From assembly GCA_027919835.1 (NCBI GenBank), contig JANVFP010000006.1, forward strand, positions 1,586,986 through 1,650,985: DNA of 64,000 bases, in the 5' to 3' direction. Below the pieces are notes generated by a model, which was not told where the DNA came from, searched no databases, and saw only the letters and a program-made list of their open reading frames with translations. This document shows positions 11,606 through 22,655 of this stretch, one piece after another (positions within the stretch are counted from its first letter, which is position 1; each line of letters starts with the position of its first letter). The stretch comes from Lentinula raphanica. Taxonomy: Eukaryota > Basidiomycota > Agaricomycetes > Agaricales > Omphalotaceae. A program made the translations under genes and the position numbers.

Positions 11606-12088
11606 TGTGAGGATCTCACTTCCATCTCATCCTGCACTTTCAGCTTGACCCACCTCCACCTGGTTTGGTGAGGCAGGCTTAGCCTTACCTTCATCATTGC
11701 ACCACAACCATGTTCACCTGTCTACCTGCTGTTTTATGCATTTCACATCACTTTGACTCTGATCATCTGAATCAGTGTTGCTTACACTGGAACGGTTTAA
11801 GATTGTATCTATTGATCTTGCGCCCCGCACATCTGTCTGCCCGCCCTGGTCGGATTAGAGCAATCAACTCCACTTTTTAGCTTTTCCATTCAAAGTCCTG
11901 ACCCTGTTTGTCTGCAACAGTCACATTATTTGCTGATCAACGTGCTCATTCTCAATACCATCTTACATCCGGTTGTGTAAAGACAACAAGTTATATGAAG
12001 GAAGATGGTCTAGATTGTACTGCATAGTCCGCATGTACATGCCTACATTCTTTTTTATCTGATCACTGTAATCTAGACCACGGCGCGC
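11606..12088. other. Spacer upstream of the gene at 12089
   Basis: About 0.5 kb without a supported coding frame, RNA gene or repeat. It could contain the promoter or upstream exons of the next gene. Confidence 0.4.
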
Positions 12089-13879
12089 TTGCTATCCATG
12101 ATCATCTTTCATGTCACTGCAGCGCACCAGATTTTAGTTGTCGATGGCTATATTGGCAATCAGTCAAACAAACTTCAACAGAACTTCACCTTTACATCTA
12201 TCAATTACATGTCATTCACCACTTCTACTGCTTCTTCTATGGACATTCGTCGTACCAGCCAAGGTGGTGTTTTCGACACCATGCTCACAGCAAAACTTGG
12301 ATACAATTCCAGCAGCCTTGCCTTGATTGACTACGGAGTTCAATTCACCAAAGCCAGGGCTTTCAAAGACAGCGACCATTTCGTGGGTGCCAATGGGAGG
12401 GAATTCACTACAAATTTCTTTGGCGAAATATCTTTGGATTTCACTGCCCATCCAACTGGGAATTATACAAGTCCTGGGGATGGGGTACATGCAGTTGCAG
12501 TGGCTAGAACTTTTATGATACTGACTGATTCATCAGGAAAAGTACCCTTGACCTAGGTAACCCAGAGATACCCCCAAAAACTAGGCTCTCCTAAAGCACC
12601 CAAAGAAATCTGAGGCAAACTCAGGCTTGCCCAGGCTTTTCCAGGCAAACTCAGGCTTGCTCAGGCTTTTTCAGGTAAATTTCAAAGTTTTTAAACTGCT
12701 GAGGTTTTGGGGGTATCTCTAGGCAGCCTAGGCACCAGGTCAGTTTGCTGATGTTCTCTGCTGAACAGGCTTATGTACCCATCAGTGATTCTACGCGCGT
12801 CAAGTTTGCCATATCATTGCAGGTGCCCACCCATGCTCCTCACAAAATGCATGCTATGTTCGCCAATCAGCTTGCAACACTGGGCAACATTATTAGTTAC
12901 CACAGTGACAGTGCGAAACAGGTATTTAAATCACTTGTGTTTTTTAGACACCATCATAACTTCCCCTGCAACAGACAAGGGTCAAGAGTTGGATCAAACC
13001 ATCCGATGATGACACGTCCTTAGACAGGTTTGTTTTTACAACTGCGCCGCTGTACAAGATACATTTTTTGTTAGCAGGGGTTCGACTCTGTGGACTCTCT
13101 ATTTTAAATGCTGATTAGGTTGCAAACAATAAACACATCAATCAATTCAAAACCAAAGTAGACATCAATGATGATGCCAATCCTGGGCCGTCTCACCCAA
13201 TACTCGGTAAGCACCTTAACATGAGCTATATTATACCATATTGACATATTCTTCTAGTGGCAATGGAGCCTTATGTAGGGGACACCTACCCTAGGTCCTC
13301 GATTCAACCACATCCAATTTCATGCAGTACAACTTAATGTTAGGGATCCCCAGGGTCGTTTGATCCACCCTCAGAACACTTATCAGTGGCTCGCACCTGG
13401 AGCTCTTGTGGTCGTGCATGCTACCATGCATGTTTATCATTTCTCATGCATGACGGTGAGTCCTTTGACTTGGAATGACTACTTGGCGTTGATATACCTT
13501 GCAGATTTTCCAACTGTCTGCAACCTCCATCCAGGTGATTGACAAAAGTGATGTTGCAATTCCAGTACCGTCTGTACTGGGCCTTCCAATGAAGGTCGAG
13601 AAAGTAGAAACAGCTGAGCAAGGAGACAAAACCACCACAGGTGGTTTTATTGACTTCACTAGCATGCTGGCCGCCAGTGGCAACACCACTGTACACAACC
13701 CTCAAATGAAAGGGAAATGCGAGAACGAAGGTGATCAAGATGAAACAATAACTGATGGTCAGGAGTTGCCGAATGTGTATGATGAGGACGTAGACATGGA
13801 CCTTCAGGATTGGAAGGGAAAATGTTCTGCTGGATCTAACAAGAAGACCAAGAAAGGTGAGGTTGTTGTCACACAGTGA
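12089..13879 (+). pseudogene. Uncharacterised mushroom-type gene interrupted by a MITE
   Basis: An open exon from 12089 (contains SSLALIDYGVQFTKARAF and NGREFTTNFFGEISLDF) runs to the MITE at 12531. Beyond it a segment at about 12756-12920 contains KFAISLQVPTHAPHKM. An exon then runs from about 13279 to 13455 (contains YQWLAPGALVVVHATMHVY), a 49-bp intron spans 13456-13504 (GTGAGT donor, CTTGCAG acceptor), and the last exon 13505-13879 has an acidic-to-basic tail. The pattern of a PGALVVVHATMHV segment followed by FQLSATSIQVIDKS is one I recall from uncharacterised mushroom protein families. Removing the MITE and one TT duplication is a multiple of three, yet the frames on the two sides differ by one. 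An extra frameshift or missed intron is therefore present, and the middle (12920-13210) is unclear. The N-terminus is not fixed. Confidence 0.5.
12531..12753 (+). mobile_element. 223-bp CATCAG-family MITE inside a coding exon
   Basis: The ends are CATCAGGAAAA and GCTGATG. Duplication TT (12529-12530, 12754-12755). It is nearly the same sequence as the element at 10384-10607. It splits the gene at 12089-13879. Confidence 0.85.
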
Positions 13880-15680
13880 GACCCAGAAAGCTGACACTTT
13901 TGCAGTGACCTAATGCTTTTGATGTGCGACACTTTGTTTGGTGAAGCTTGATCTTAATGGGATTCAAGTTGTTTGATTTATTATGCTTGTGTTTGTGTAC
14001 ATGTCACTGTAAATATCAGGCTTATTTTTCTGTTTGTCAATTGCAGGCTTTATGCTGCCAGGTCACTGTCTTCTGTTCCACATCTCTTGCATTGGTCCTG
14101 GCCTGATCTGGCTAGCAATCTACTTGCTTCTAATTTCTCTTATTCATTCAGCAGATAGCGGGCTCTGCTGCTTGTCGGCGCTACATGAATGTCATGCAAT
14201 GCTATATTGCTTCTATAATCATTAAAAACACATCAAAGCACAAGAAACAAGACAATGTGCAGATAACACTGTTGAGTGCTTGAGTGTTATCTGCTTTGAA
14301 ATGTTAGCTCTTCAATGATAACGGTCATTTGGTTGTTGAGTACATTATTGGTACTCTATCTTGCATTTTAAAGCTCTGTTTGCTGCTTTGCAATGAGTCC
14401 GATCATTCATTTTTGCAGTGTACTGTAACAATTCTGCACAATGTCATCCCAAGTTGGCCTTGTGACTCTCGCGGCTCGCAACTTTCTTTCTCATGAATAA
14501 AAACACTTTTGAAGCTCAATGTGTGCTCTCATTCAGTTCCTACATAACTTGAGCATACTACAAGCATTTTTTGAGCCAGAGGCGAATGTAGTAATGAAAA
14601 ATTTGAATCTCTTTCTTTTCCCTCTTTTTCTTTTCTCTTTTGGGTCTCAATACCCAGTAAAATGGTCGGAAAACCCAATTTATGGCAGCATTCCTGCATT
14701 ATTGCTTGTCCACTGGGCCATTCAAGAACTTCGGGGATCAACTTAAAGTAGATTTTGAGAAGATCCATGTAAGCTATTACTCACTGCACTCACTCTCAGT
14801 CTCAATTGTAATGATTCTTCAGAACAATGACTCTGTAATTTTCTGGAAAAGCATGAAAGTTGATTGGGGAGTGTCCGAGCTTGCAAATTTTGCACTCACA
14901 ATCCTTCAAACGTCAACCCTTCCATTTAAAATGTCAATTCTCAAAGGTAAAAATTTGGAAGGACTATTTGCACAACTGGCTGCAGTTGACAAAGCTTGAG
15001 CACTCTATTAAAATTCTTATTCACCTCATTAGTTTCTGCAAATTGAAATCTTTAAAAAGAGATCATTGAAAACCTGCATGAACATTAGCAAAATGATGGC
15101 CTCAAAACAATACGTATCACTTGAAAAAACTATTCCAAAGACTGGGTTGGGAAACTTTTGCAGGTCCCAAGATATGGGGAAGTATTACAGAAAACTAACA
15201 AAGATGCTCAGCAGTTCACCTTGGTCACTAATGACTGAAAATGGTGTGCAGAAATGGCAAAGTGGAAGAAAGATGTACAGAGACACAACAAATTTTTTGG
15301 TAATGATCCAGAAGCAGGTCCACTGCTACTCCCAGAAACAGGTCAACAGTCACGCTCGTAGTTTTTGTAATCATTAGCACTACTGTTTGGGGGTTTGGCA
15401 ATAGAAACTCAGGTCTCGGATGGAGGAAGGCCAAGACGTGTCCAAAGTGAAGCCTATAGTGAGAAACAACTCCTTATAAAGTTGCTAGCTCAAAAGAAAG
15501 AGAATGAAATACTGAATGATGATGCATTAGAGGGCTCAAGGGATGAATACAATGATCATTAGTAGAGTATGAAATTTTGCACTTAACAAAGACCTTAAAT
15601 AACTCTTAATTAGGACTGAAATTAAGACCTTAGGACCTAAATTGCCTGGGTGGCCTTAATTAAGGCCCTAACCACAACAC
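13880..15680. other. Spacer with possible decayed coding region
   Basis: This begins with the 3' flank of the gene ending at 13879. The stretch 14682-14999 (+) is open and contains FWKSMKVDWGVSELANFAL, but it is followed by stops and short frames (15066-15377). It may be a decayed gene or transposase; I do not recognise it. Confidence 0.3.
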
Positions 15681-15681
15681 T

Positions 15682-15754
15682 GAGGCATGTAGGCCCTCTA
15701 GAGAGCCTCAAAGATACTTACAGTTGCCTAGGTCTAGAGTGTTTTTCTGATGTA
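15682..15754 (+). mobile_element. Terminal remnant of the 1.05-kb TIR element family
   Basis: About 73 bp matches the right end of the element at 3187-4238, including GCATGTAGGCCCTCTAGAG and the terminal TTTTCTGATG. The rest is missing. Confidence 0.7.
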
Positions 15755-15774
15755 CTTTCTAATAAGATTGTCAA

Positions 15775-15856
15775 AAGTTCACAAAAATCTCTGGGCAGCC
15801 TAGGAATTGGGAGGTATCTCTGGGGACTCTAAAGATGAAAATATTTTTCCTAATGG
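15775..15856 (+). mobile_element. Right-end remnant of a CATCAG-family MITE
   Basis: It ends in ATATTTTTCCTAATG and contains AATTGGGAGGTATCTCTGG, matching the right half of the element at 30878-31131. The left half is absent. Confidence 0.65.
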
Positions 15857-16039
15857 ATTAGCTTTTCCATAAGTTCAAACAACTGGCAGGTACCTGTGAC
15901 CTGCCAACATGTTATGAGTTATCACCTGGGCACATATGAAAATAGAGGTGCTCATGAATGTCACTCCATTGTACTTTATAAATGTTGGTTACTGTAATTA
16001 AAAATATTCTTGAGTGCAAGCATCATAAATCAGAAAATA

Positions 16040-16125
16040 TGAATAGTGAAGTGGTTAAAGGCATTGGCTCTAGAATAGGTTAAAGTCTTCTTTAACTTCC
16101 TTTAAAGTTCAATTCCTTTTCATGG
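16040..16125 (+). other. tRNA-Ser-like degenerate segment, possible SINE head
   Basis: GAAGTGGTTAAAGGC resembles a tRNA A-box/D-arm. CTAGAAT could be an anticodon loop with AGA (Ser), and AAAGTTCAATTCC resembles a T-arm B-box. The anticodon stem pairs poorly, so this is not a functional tRNA gene. It is followed directly by the duplicated tail at 16124-16341. Confidence 0.3.
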
Positions 16126-16341
16126 TGACGAGAACGAGTACAATATGTAAGTATGAGATCGATATCTCAGACGGTCACACAATATGTGGGAACGACTGTA
16201 TTTGGTATGTTACCTGACGAGAATGAGTACAATATGTAAGTACGAGATCAATACCTATAGGAAGTCCGATAAGTACAGAATAAATAGATATCAGAGAGAA
16301 ATCCTCACCTCAGACGGTCACACAATATGTAAGAACGACTG
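16124..16341 (+). repeat. Imperfect tandem duplication
   Basis: Two copies of a block run from GACGAGAACGAGTACAATA to TCACACAATATGTGGGAAC (about 16126-16197 and 16217-16340). The second has about 50 bp of extra sequence in the middle. Confidence 0.75.
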
Positions 16342-16668
16342 AGGGAGGTCAAAAGATACATTGAGAATAAATAAGTGATCATCGAGACTACAGTAAGATA
16401 ATTTGGAAATATATGTAACGTGTCGGGGGTTTGAGACAAGCAGAGAATATCTACGAAACGTGTATGTAGATTGGCCGTAGGATAGGATGTACAAGTACAC
16501 GGTGATATGCTGATTTTGGTATAAGTATAAAAATGTATAATTTGAACTATGAAGTCCAATTTACACAAAAATATACACACACTCAAACTCAAACACTTGG
16601 TTCTGAGAATACAAAAAGATATAAAATTAAAATGTTGCAATCTAACTCTTTGCCTAAGAGAGTAGGGG

Positions 16669-17199
16669 TGATAGTTTTTCTGTCACAAGTTCTATCAAAC
16701 TTGGGCTTGCTATTTCTCTACTGCTGGGTTCTGAACCTGAATTGAAATTATAATAACTTTACTGAACTTTGTCTTTGAATAACTTTACTTCTTTTCTTTT
16801 CTTCAGAGTTATCAAAATACAAGTCTTTCTTAGTTATTTACAGGTTCCTTCTGCTTCGGAACACTTCTACACTGCTATGCTGAAACTATCTTCCTTCTTG
16901 TAGGACTAGCAATCACTGCAGAAGTGGGGGGGAAGAAAGCTTGCCCCCTTCCTAGAGATTGGGGCTCTTTATATAGGTAGGCAGAGATACAGATCTCAGG
17001 GTTGTATTATTACTCCAAAGGCCTAGAGTATTTTATATTGCTCCACAGGCCTAGAGCAGTCCCATAATATCTGTCACAATTATATTCTACTTTATATTCC
17101 TGTCATACTAATTATCCTGTTCAACCTGCAATTATTATCCTTTGAATACATTGCCCTAATTCTGAGAATTTTATGTACAAATGAATTTCAGGTGTATCA
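16669..17199 (-). repeat. 531-bp LTR (3' LTR of a truncated LTR retrotransposon)
   Basis: The sequence is bounded by inverted termini TGATA and TATCA. Read on the minus strand it starts TGATACACC, contains a TATATAAAG promoter-like box and ends ACTATCA. Just upstream of its minus-strand start lies a G-tract (CCCCCCC on plus, 17201-17207), a polypurine tract as expected for a 3' LTR. The matching 5' LTR is not in the window. Confidence 0.7.
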
Positions 17200-17450
17200 T
17201 CCCCCCCTATCTTAATTGGAACTGTCCCCAGTTCTAACATTGGGACCAGTAGGAGATGGCTGAATAGTTCATTGTGCACCATTTGTTCTTCCAGAATTTT
17301 GCTGTAATTTTGGCCATTTAATAAATATATTATATGGCCCCTCTGAAGTTTGCACTGCTTTTAAAATTGCCTTCTAAATGGCCCAGCTGGGTGCTGAATC
17401 CTTCTATATGTACTGTGGTCATGAGCCAAAAGTACAGTTTTATATTATAT
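17200..17450 (-). mobile_element. Internal stub next to the 3' LTR
   Basis: This begins with the polypurine tract at 17200-17207 and continues as non-repetitive, AT-rich sequence without a recognisable pol domain. The element seems truncated here. The boundary near 17450 is approximate. Confidence 0.4.
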
Positions 17451-17794
17451 TACAGTGCACATGGCATCTCATCGGCATCTCATGAGTTTCGGTTATGACT
17501 TCTACCGGTCATCCGTCTATATGCTTTGTAAGCGCTGTCTTGTTGACAGTACGCGTGTCCCCATCAATGTTGACTTTGTTCTTCCTCTTCTTTTTATTAC
17601 CACTGCCGACTTCATCCTCGCCTTGGCCTCTCAGCTGGCTATTCATTTGTTTTCGGATTTCGCTTACTGCAAACCTCCTTGTTGCATTTTATTGAATTCA
17701 TCTCGGGCTGCCGCCTCACTGTATCCACCTGGCCTTTCATCTGGCCATTCTCTCTTTCTGATTCCGCTATCGATTGGGGTGATCAACACACTTT
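17451..17794 (+). other. Unassigned open stretch
   Basis: An open frame at 17455-17829 is partly hydrophobic but runs into the MITE at 17795 and has no recognisable motif. It may be an exon fragment of a host gene cut by the insertion, or chance. Confidence 0.25.
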
Positions 17795-18018
17795 CATCAG
17801 CAAAATCACTCTATCCCTGGAGACCCTAGAGACACCCTCCAAATCCTGAGCAGCCTGAGAGTACTAAAAGTACTTTAGAGTCTCTGAGAGTACTTTGAAT
17901 GTCTTTGAAGATCTCTGAGGGTGCTAAATTTTCTCTGAGCGCTCTGAAAGTGATAAAATCTCTCTAGGATTTGGGGGGTATCTCTGGAGACTCCAGAGAC
18001 AGAGTGATTTTGCTGATG
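17795..18018 (+). mobile_element. 224-bp CATCAG-family MITE
   Basis: The ends are CATCAGCAAAA and TTTTGCTGATG. Duplication TT (17793-17794, 18019-18020). It is close to the reverse complement of the element at 8646-8869. Confidence 0.85.
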
Positions 18019-18131
18019 TTGACTCTTATCCACCGTCTCCTTCTTCCACTGCTAGAATTTACCTTGGGCTGGCCCTTATAAAAGGGCTACTAATGACCTT
18101 TAACATTGTTATCCTACTGAAGTGTTAGCTG

Positions 18132-18880
18132 TGTTAGGGTCGTGCCAGATAGGGTCGGAGGGGTCTGGAGATTCCGGAGTCGGACCTAGTAGGTCCTGAG
18201 ATCGGACTTAGAAAGTACCGAGCAGGTAGATAAGTGTACAAGACCCTACGGAAGGTTGCGGGACTTGGTGCTGTTATTGACCAACACCTTCTACTTGCTG
18301 CATGTCCCTGAGGGTATGTGACGAATGTAAGGATCCAATAGGACCGTCGGACCGTGGGAAAGTCGGAGTCGGAGTCGGAGTCGGACTAAACAAAGAGTCA
18401 AACGGACTAGACGTGAAGGCAGAGGTTGTACTAGAGAGGACTGAAACTAGTACCAGAGGTAACTAGGTCGTACCCAAGTTGATTTTGAGGTTAAGCCTAC
18501 AGTACAAACTACTAAGGCTTATATACCAGTCTCGGAGTAATCAAGTTCCGAGGCTGTCAAGTAATTAACAATAACTATTGTAAAGTCATAACAAAAGAAT
18601 GAATGTACTTATTGTAAAATGAAAGACAATAAGAATGATAAGCATAAAGACAATAAGAATGATAAGCATAAAGACAATAAGGACTGTGGCTGTGCCTCCG
18701 AATCGGATCGGAGTTACACACTAATGAGCAAGCAAACACTAAGTACAAGCTCCGGAGTCGGAGCCATCGGAGCCATTGGAGTAGAAATAACAAACATAAA
18801 ATGAGTGTGAGGGTATTAGGGAGGGGTCTGGATCAGAATCGGATCAGAATCGGATCGGAGTCGGAGGTATGAATATAACA
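18132..18880 (-). repeat. 3' LTR of the gag-only element
   Basis: A 749-bp direct repeat of 20190-20932. It contains two copies of a 23-bp unit at about 18636-18682 where the other LTR has one. Confidence 0.9.
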
Positions 18881-19656
18881 GTATCTCCTTGTTAGGCTTG
18901 AGCCCTCGAAAGCCTATAAGTGAGTCAGAGTGTATAAGGGCAAAAACAAAACAAGTAGAACAGAAAAAACAAAGTTGGGTCCGGAGTATCAGAGTGATAG
19001 GATCCAAGAAGGTGCCAAAGGAAGGAGCAAACATAGAAATCCAAAATCTAAATACCACTGCAAAGGTTTTACTCAAAAATGAGTAACAAAAACTGTACAC
19101 TTCCGAAGAATGCACAAAAGGTGATGGAAGTCCATCCAAGAGGTTCCGACAACTCCGAAATCGGAGCCGTCGGAGTAGCCAAGGCATAAGAAAAACAAAC
19201 AGAAGGGGCCGATCAGTATTTGTTACAAGCTACCGAAGGTCAACGGACCAGAAGTGGGAGTTGAAACTATAATCAAGCCTATAATGTAAGAATTTCTAAC
19301 AGAGGGGCAGTGCATATGAAGAAGATGAAAACAAAGGGTGAGTGGCACAGAAAAATCTCGGAAACATCGGACATAAGTGACCCAAAACAACAGAATGAGC
19401 AAATATAACAAACAATGAATGAACAGGGGGAAAATAACAGAAAAAGGTCAGATTTGAATGAACAAAAACATAAGAAATAAAGGACATAACAAACAGAGGT
19501 TAAACAGACAATAAAAATCGGAGTAAAGTCGGACTAAAATCGGAGTCGGACCGGAGTAGGACCGGAGCAACATTGGAAACAATAAAAACAAACCAGAACA
19601 CAAGCAGGAAACAAGAAGAACACAAAAACTTAGCCTGAAAATGCCTCGGAGCAAGT

Positions 19657-20142
19657 CTAATACCAGTCCGAGTCATTTCCTACATCTTCATCGGAGCCCT
19701 CAGCATCTGATTGGTCTGAGTTCTCCTCATCCGAGGAGTCAGTGGTTTGACCCCGGAGCCTAGGACAATTGGCTCGGAAATGGTCTCCACCACAGTAGAA
19801 GCAAAGAGCCATTCTCCAGCGCCTTTCTCTCTCTTCTGGAAGTAACCTTCCATCGGATCCGAGTATAGGTCTGGAATCTGACTCAGAATCCTCGGAATCG
19901 GAGGAAACATCAGTCGGAGGACTGGAGTTATTGGAATCGGAGTAGTTTGAGGGTTGATTATTGGAATCGGAGTTGTAGGAGTTGTAATCGGAGGAACCGT
20001 CGGAAACGTCGGAGCCAGCATCGGAGGATGAGTCATTGACATCACCTTCGGAGCTGTCTGAGGAGGAATAGGTGTCCAGGAGGGAATGAGCATAGTCATA
20101 GAAAGTTTGAGCATCAGAGAGATCCATGACAGAAGTGAACAA
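19657..20142 (-). CDS. Gag-like protein with a zinc knuckle (161 aa)
   Basis: This is the only open frame of note inside the LTR element. It is strongly acidic and Ser/Asp-rich (many SDS, SSD and DSN runs), with a knuckle near residues 113-125 (CFYCGGDHFRANC). The spacing is C-x2-C-x3-H-x4-C, one residue short of the usual retroviral-type C-x2-C-x4-H-x4-C, so metal binding may be impaired. The start at 20142 lies 48 nt inside the 5' LTR boundary, as expected for gag. It likely represents the C-terminal nucleocapsid part of a longer Gag. Role: packaging of the element RNA, if functional. Confidence 0.7.
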   Translation of the reverse strand: MFTSVMDLSDAQTFYDYAHSLLDTYSSSDSSEGDVNDSSSDAGSDVSDGSSDYNSYNSDSNNQPSNYSDSNNSSPPTDVSSDSEDSESDSRPILGSDGRLLPEERERRWRMALCFYCGGDHFRANCPRLRGQTTDSSDEENSDQSDAEGSDEDVGNDSDWY

Positions 20143-20189
20143 GAACAGAATGTCGGAACAGCAAATAGAAAAGGATAACCTCGAAATAC

Positions 20190-20932
20190 TGTTAGGGTCG
20201 TGCCAGATAGGGTTGGAGGGTTCCGGAGATTCCGAAGTCGGACCTAGTAGGTCCTGAGATCGGACTTAGGAAGTACCGAGCAGGTAGATAAGTGTACAAG
20301 ACCCTACGGAAGGTTGCGGGACTTGGTGCTGTTATTGACCAACACCTTCTACTTGCTGCGTGTCCCTGAGGGTATGTGACGAATGTAAGGATCCAATAGG
20401 ACCGTCGGACCGTGGGAAAGTCGGAGTCGGAGTCGGAGTCGGACTAAACAAAGAGTCAAACGGACTAGACGTGAAGGCAGAGGTTGTACTAGAGAGGACT
20501 GAAACTAGTACCAGAGGTAACTAGGTCGTACCCAAGTTGATTTTGAGGTTAAGCCTACAGTACAAACTACTAAGGCTTATATACCAGTCTCGGAGTAATC
20601 AAGTTCCGAGGCTGTCAAGTAATTAACAATAACTATTGTAAAGTCATAACAAAAGAATGAATGTACTTATTGTAAAATGAAAGACAATAAGAATGATAAG
20701 CATAAAGACAATAAGGACTGTGGCTGTGCCTCCGAATCGGATCGGAGTTACACACTAATGAGCAAGCAAACATTAAGTACAAGCTCCGGAGTCGGAGCCA
20801 TCAGAGCCATCGGAGCTATAAAAGCCATTGGAGTAGAAATAACAAACATAAAATGAGTGTGAGGGTATTAGGGAGGGGTCTGGATCGGAATCGGATCGGA
20901 ATCGGATTGGAGTCGGAGGTATGAATATAACA
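20190..20932 (-). repeat. 5' LTR of the gag-only element
   Basis: A 743-bp direct repeat of 18132-18880. Relative to that copy it has an extra CGGAGCTATAAAAGCCAT stretch near 20810-20828. Confidence 0.9.
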
Positions 20933-20937
20933 AGCTG

Positions 20938-21851
20938 CTGATGTGAGTAGCTACTCTCCTTATATGTCAACTCTATTCTCATACCACTGAAGCAGGGAGG
21001 CAATGATGAAACAGCTAACAAAAATGATAGTAATGCCTACCCTGTAGCAGATGTCATTGTTGTCAAACAAAACAATGTCAAGGACCTTGTGGACTGCCTG
21101 GCTAGATATCAATTCGTCTTCTCAGTCACTTTGCAGGCTGAAGATAGAAGCATATTCAAGGAGGTATATTCTTTCCTCCATGATGAGATTCTTAGTTACA
21201 TCTCATTTCTTGTCAGCATTGTACTCACCTACCCCAGGGTGTCAATCGGTAAATTTGGGTGGTATGTTGGTGATACCATCACTAAAGCTTGCAAGGATGG
21301 CCATATCAGACTCGAAAAGCCCTTTGAATTCAACAAACATGTGCCTGCCCTCAATCACTGCACAAGCTTCTTGGAGTGTACTAGCTTCAGGAATTATCTC
21401 AACCAGATCATGAAGGTCTACCTTTACCTTGAGAGTGGCTATCTATTCATCTGTGTGTAAAAAGCACTGTATTTTCTGAGAACGGTTCTGTTGATTCTTT
21501 GATTTCTTACAGGTCCTTCAGGATCTTCTATGTACTTGCAGGGACATCCCTGTGTTAGGCTTAAATTGTTCTACAAGTGAACTATTGCATATAGATTTTG
21601 CCATGAAGACTCAGAGAATCCTCAGATTCAGTGCTTGCCACTCTGTTCATCTGAACGGATGTACATCCTTCATCACCTGTCAGGAATCAGACAAATTCAC
21701 CTTAATTCCAGAACAAATCATACACTTTTCACTTGAAATTCCAACACTTTCTGAGGCTTCAAGATTATCTGATAATCATGGCTTACTTTCAACCAAATCC
21801 TTTGATAACAATTACAAAAAAACATGGAAATATTGAAAATAACTTTCAAGC
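20938..21851 (+). pseudogene. Unrecognised host gene fragment
   Basis: Plus-strand open stretches read as coding: about 21014-21130 (contains ADVIVVKQNNVKDLVDCLA), 21089-21460 (contains FGWYVGDTITKACKDGHI and FEFNKHVPALNHCTSF) and 21552-21836. Splice acceptors such as CTTTGCAG (21137) and TTACAG (21512) lie between. The gene is bounded by the gag-only LTR element on the left and by the Ty3 element on the right, so its ends are lost or displaced. I do not recognise the family. Confidence 0.35.
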
Positions 21852-21855
21852 ATAT

Positions 21856-22051
21856 GTGGAAACGCACTGTAGTGCGAAACATTCACGTTCAGAACAAGTT
21901 GAGAGGACCACAGTCTATTCGAGAAGACGAGATATAAGTAGAGCTCTAGCGTAATCGTAGAAGAAGAAAAGAAGATACTCCCCGAGAGGGAGTTAGAAGG
22001 ATTTATATACTATGCACGTGGTTTGTAATATTAGTAAGCGGCACGTTTACA
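21856..22051 (-). repeat. 3' LTR of the Ty3 element
   Basis: A 196-bp direct repeat of 27937-28136. It keeps CpG sites that are lost in the other LTR. Confidence 0.8.
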
Positions 22052-22160
22052 TCCCCACCCGTCCAAAAACACGTCCAGTCTTGAGGCAGGGGACCTAAAA
22101 AATTTTTGTCAGTTACGGGGCTCTGCGCCTGCTTCACCTACAGACAGGAAAAAAACCAAG

Positions 22161-22655
22161 CTAAATGGTAGCCGCAAGTTCGTCATGGTAGGCTTCAAGA
22201 ATTTCCCGGTTTGAATGGTTCAACCGGTCACCCAGCGAAGCTGGTTTAGAGAAGGATGCAAGGAATCTGAGGTTCGGTGTACAGCTACCGTGCTCTTCCC
22301 ATACTTCTCCCAGTTCTTGCCACAAGGGACTGAGGTCTACAGTGTCCCATAGTGGATTGTGGGTGAGTTTGAGGACATGTATCAGGTTGTCATCCAGCTC
22401 TGTAGGCTTGGGTGTGAACACTTTTGGGCGTTTTACCAATTCTTCGGGGCCATCGCCACCAGCACGGGCCCAGTCGTCAAGGCATTTGCAGTCTTTTAAT
22501 TCAGAATAGGGAAGCCATCGGTCTTTGCTAGGAGCTTGCCCAACCCAGCGGATCAAGAATTGCCAACCTCGACCCCGTCGACGTGAGTCGAGGACTCTCT
22601 CTATTTCATACTCGACCTGACCATCAACGATCATTGGCGCAGGGCACAGACATTC
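22161..22655 (-). pseudogene. Chromodomain at the end of the Ty3 polyprotein
   Basis: The frame from 22634 contains YEIERVLDSRRRGRG, FLIRWVG and WLPYSELKDC, the aromatic-cage-type layout of a chromodomain as in fungal chromoviruses. There it tethers integration to marked chromatin. A helical C-terminal extension of about 90 residues follows. It lies in the same frame as the integrase upstream, separated by one TGA codon at 22656-22658, which looks like a CGA (Arg) to TGA transition. The original polyprotein therefore ran through both. Confidence 0.8.

Larger units (their letters stand above)
18132..20932 (-). mobile_element. Complete non-autonomous (gag-only) LTR retrotransposon, 2.8 kb
   Basis: LTRs at 18132-18880 (749 bp) and 20190-20932 (743 bp) are near-identical direct repeats with TGTTA...TAACA ends. 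The target duplication AGCTG flanks the unit (18127-18131, 20933-20937). The 1.3-kb interior carries only a Gag-like frame on the minus strand (20142-19657); protease, RT, RNase H and integrase are absent, so it must be mobilised in trans. The LTRs differ by small indels, including a 23-bp unit (AGACAATAAGAATGATAAGC...) present once more in 18132-18880. The whole element is unusually rich in CGGA/TCGGAGTCGG triplet runs. Confidence 0.9.

Noticed and set aside
17455..17829. Frame of 124 codons as a membrane protein gene
   Set aside because: It runs into a MITE and has no motif or splice support; listed only as an unassigned stretch.
20933..20942. GCTGATG next to the LTR element as a MITE end
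   Set aside because: The bases AGCTG are the LTR target duplication and no further MITE sequence follows or precedes.
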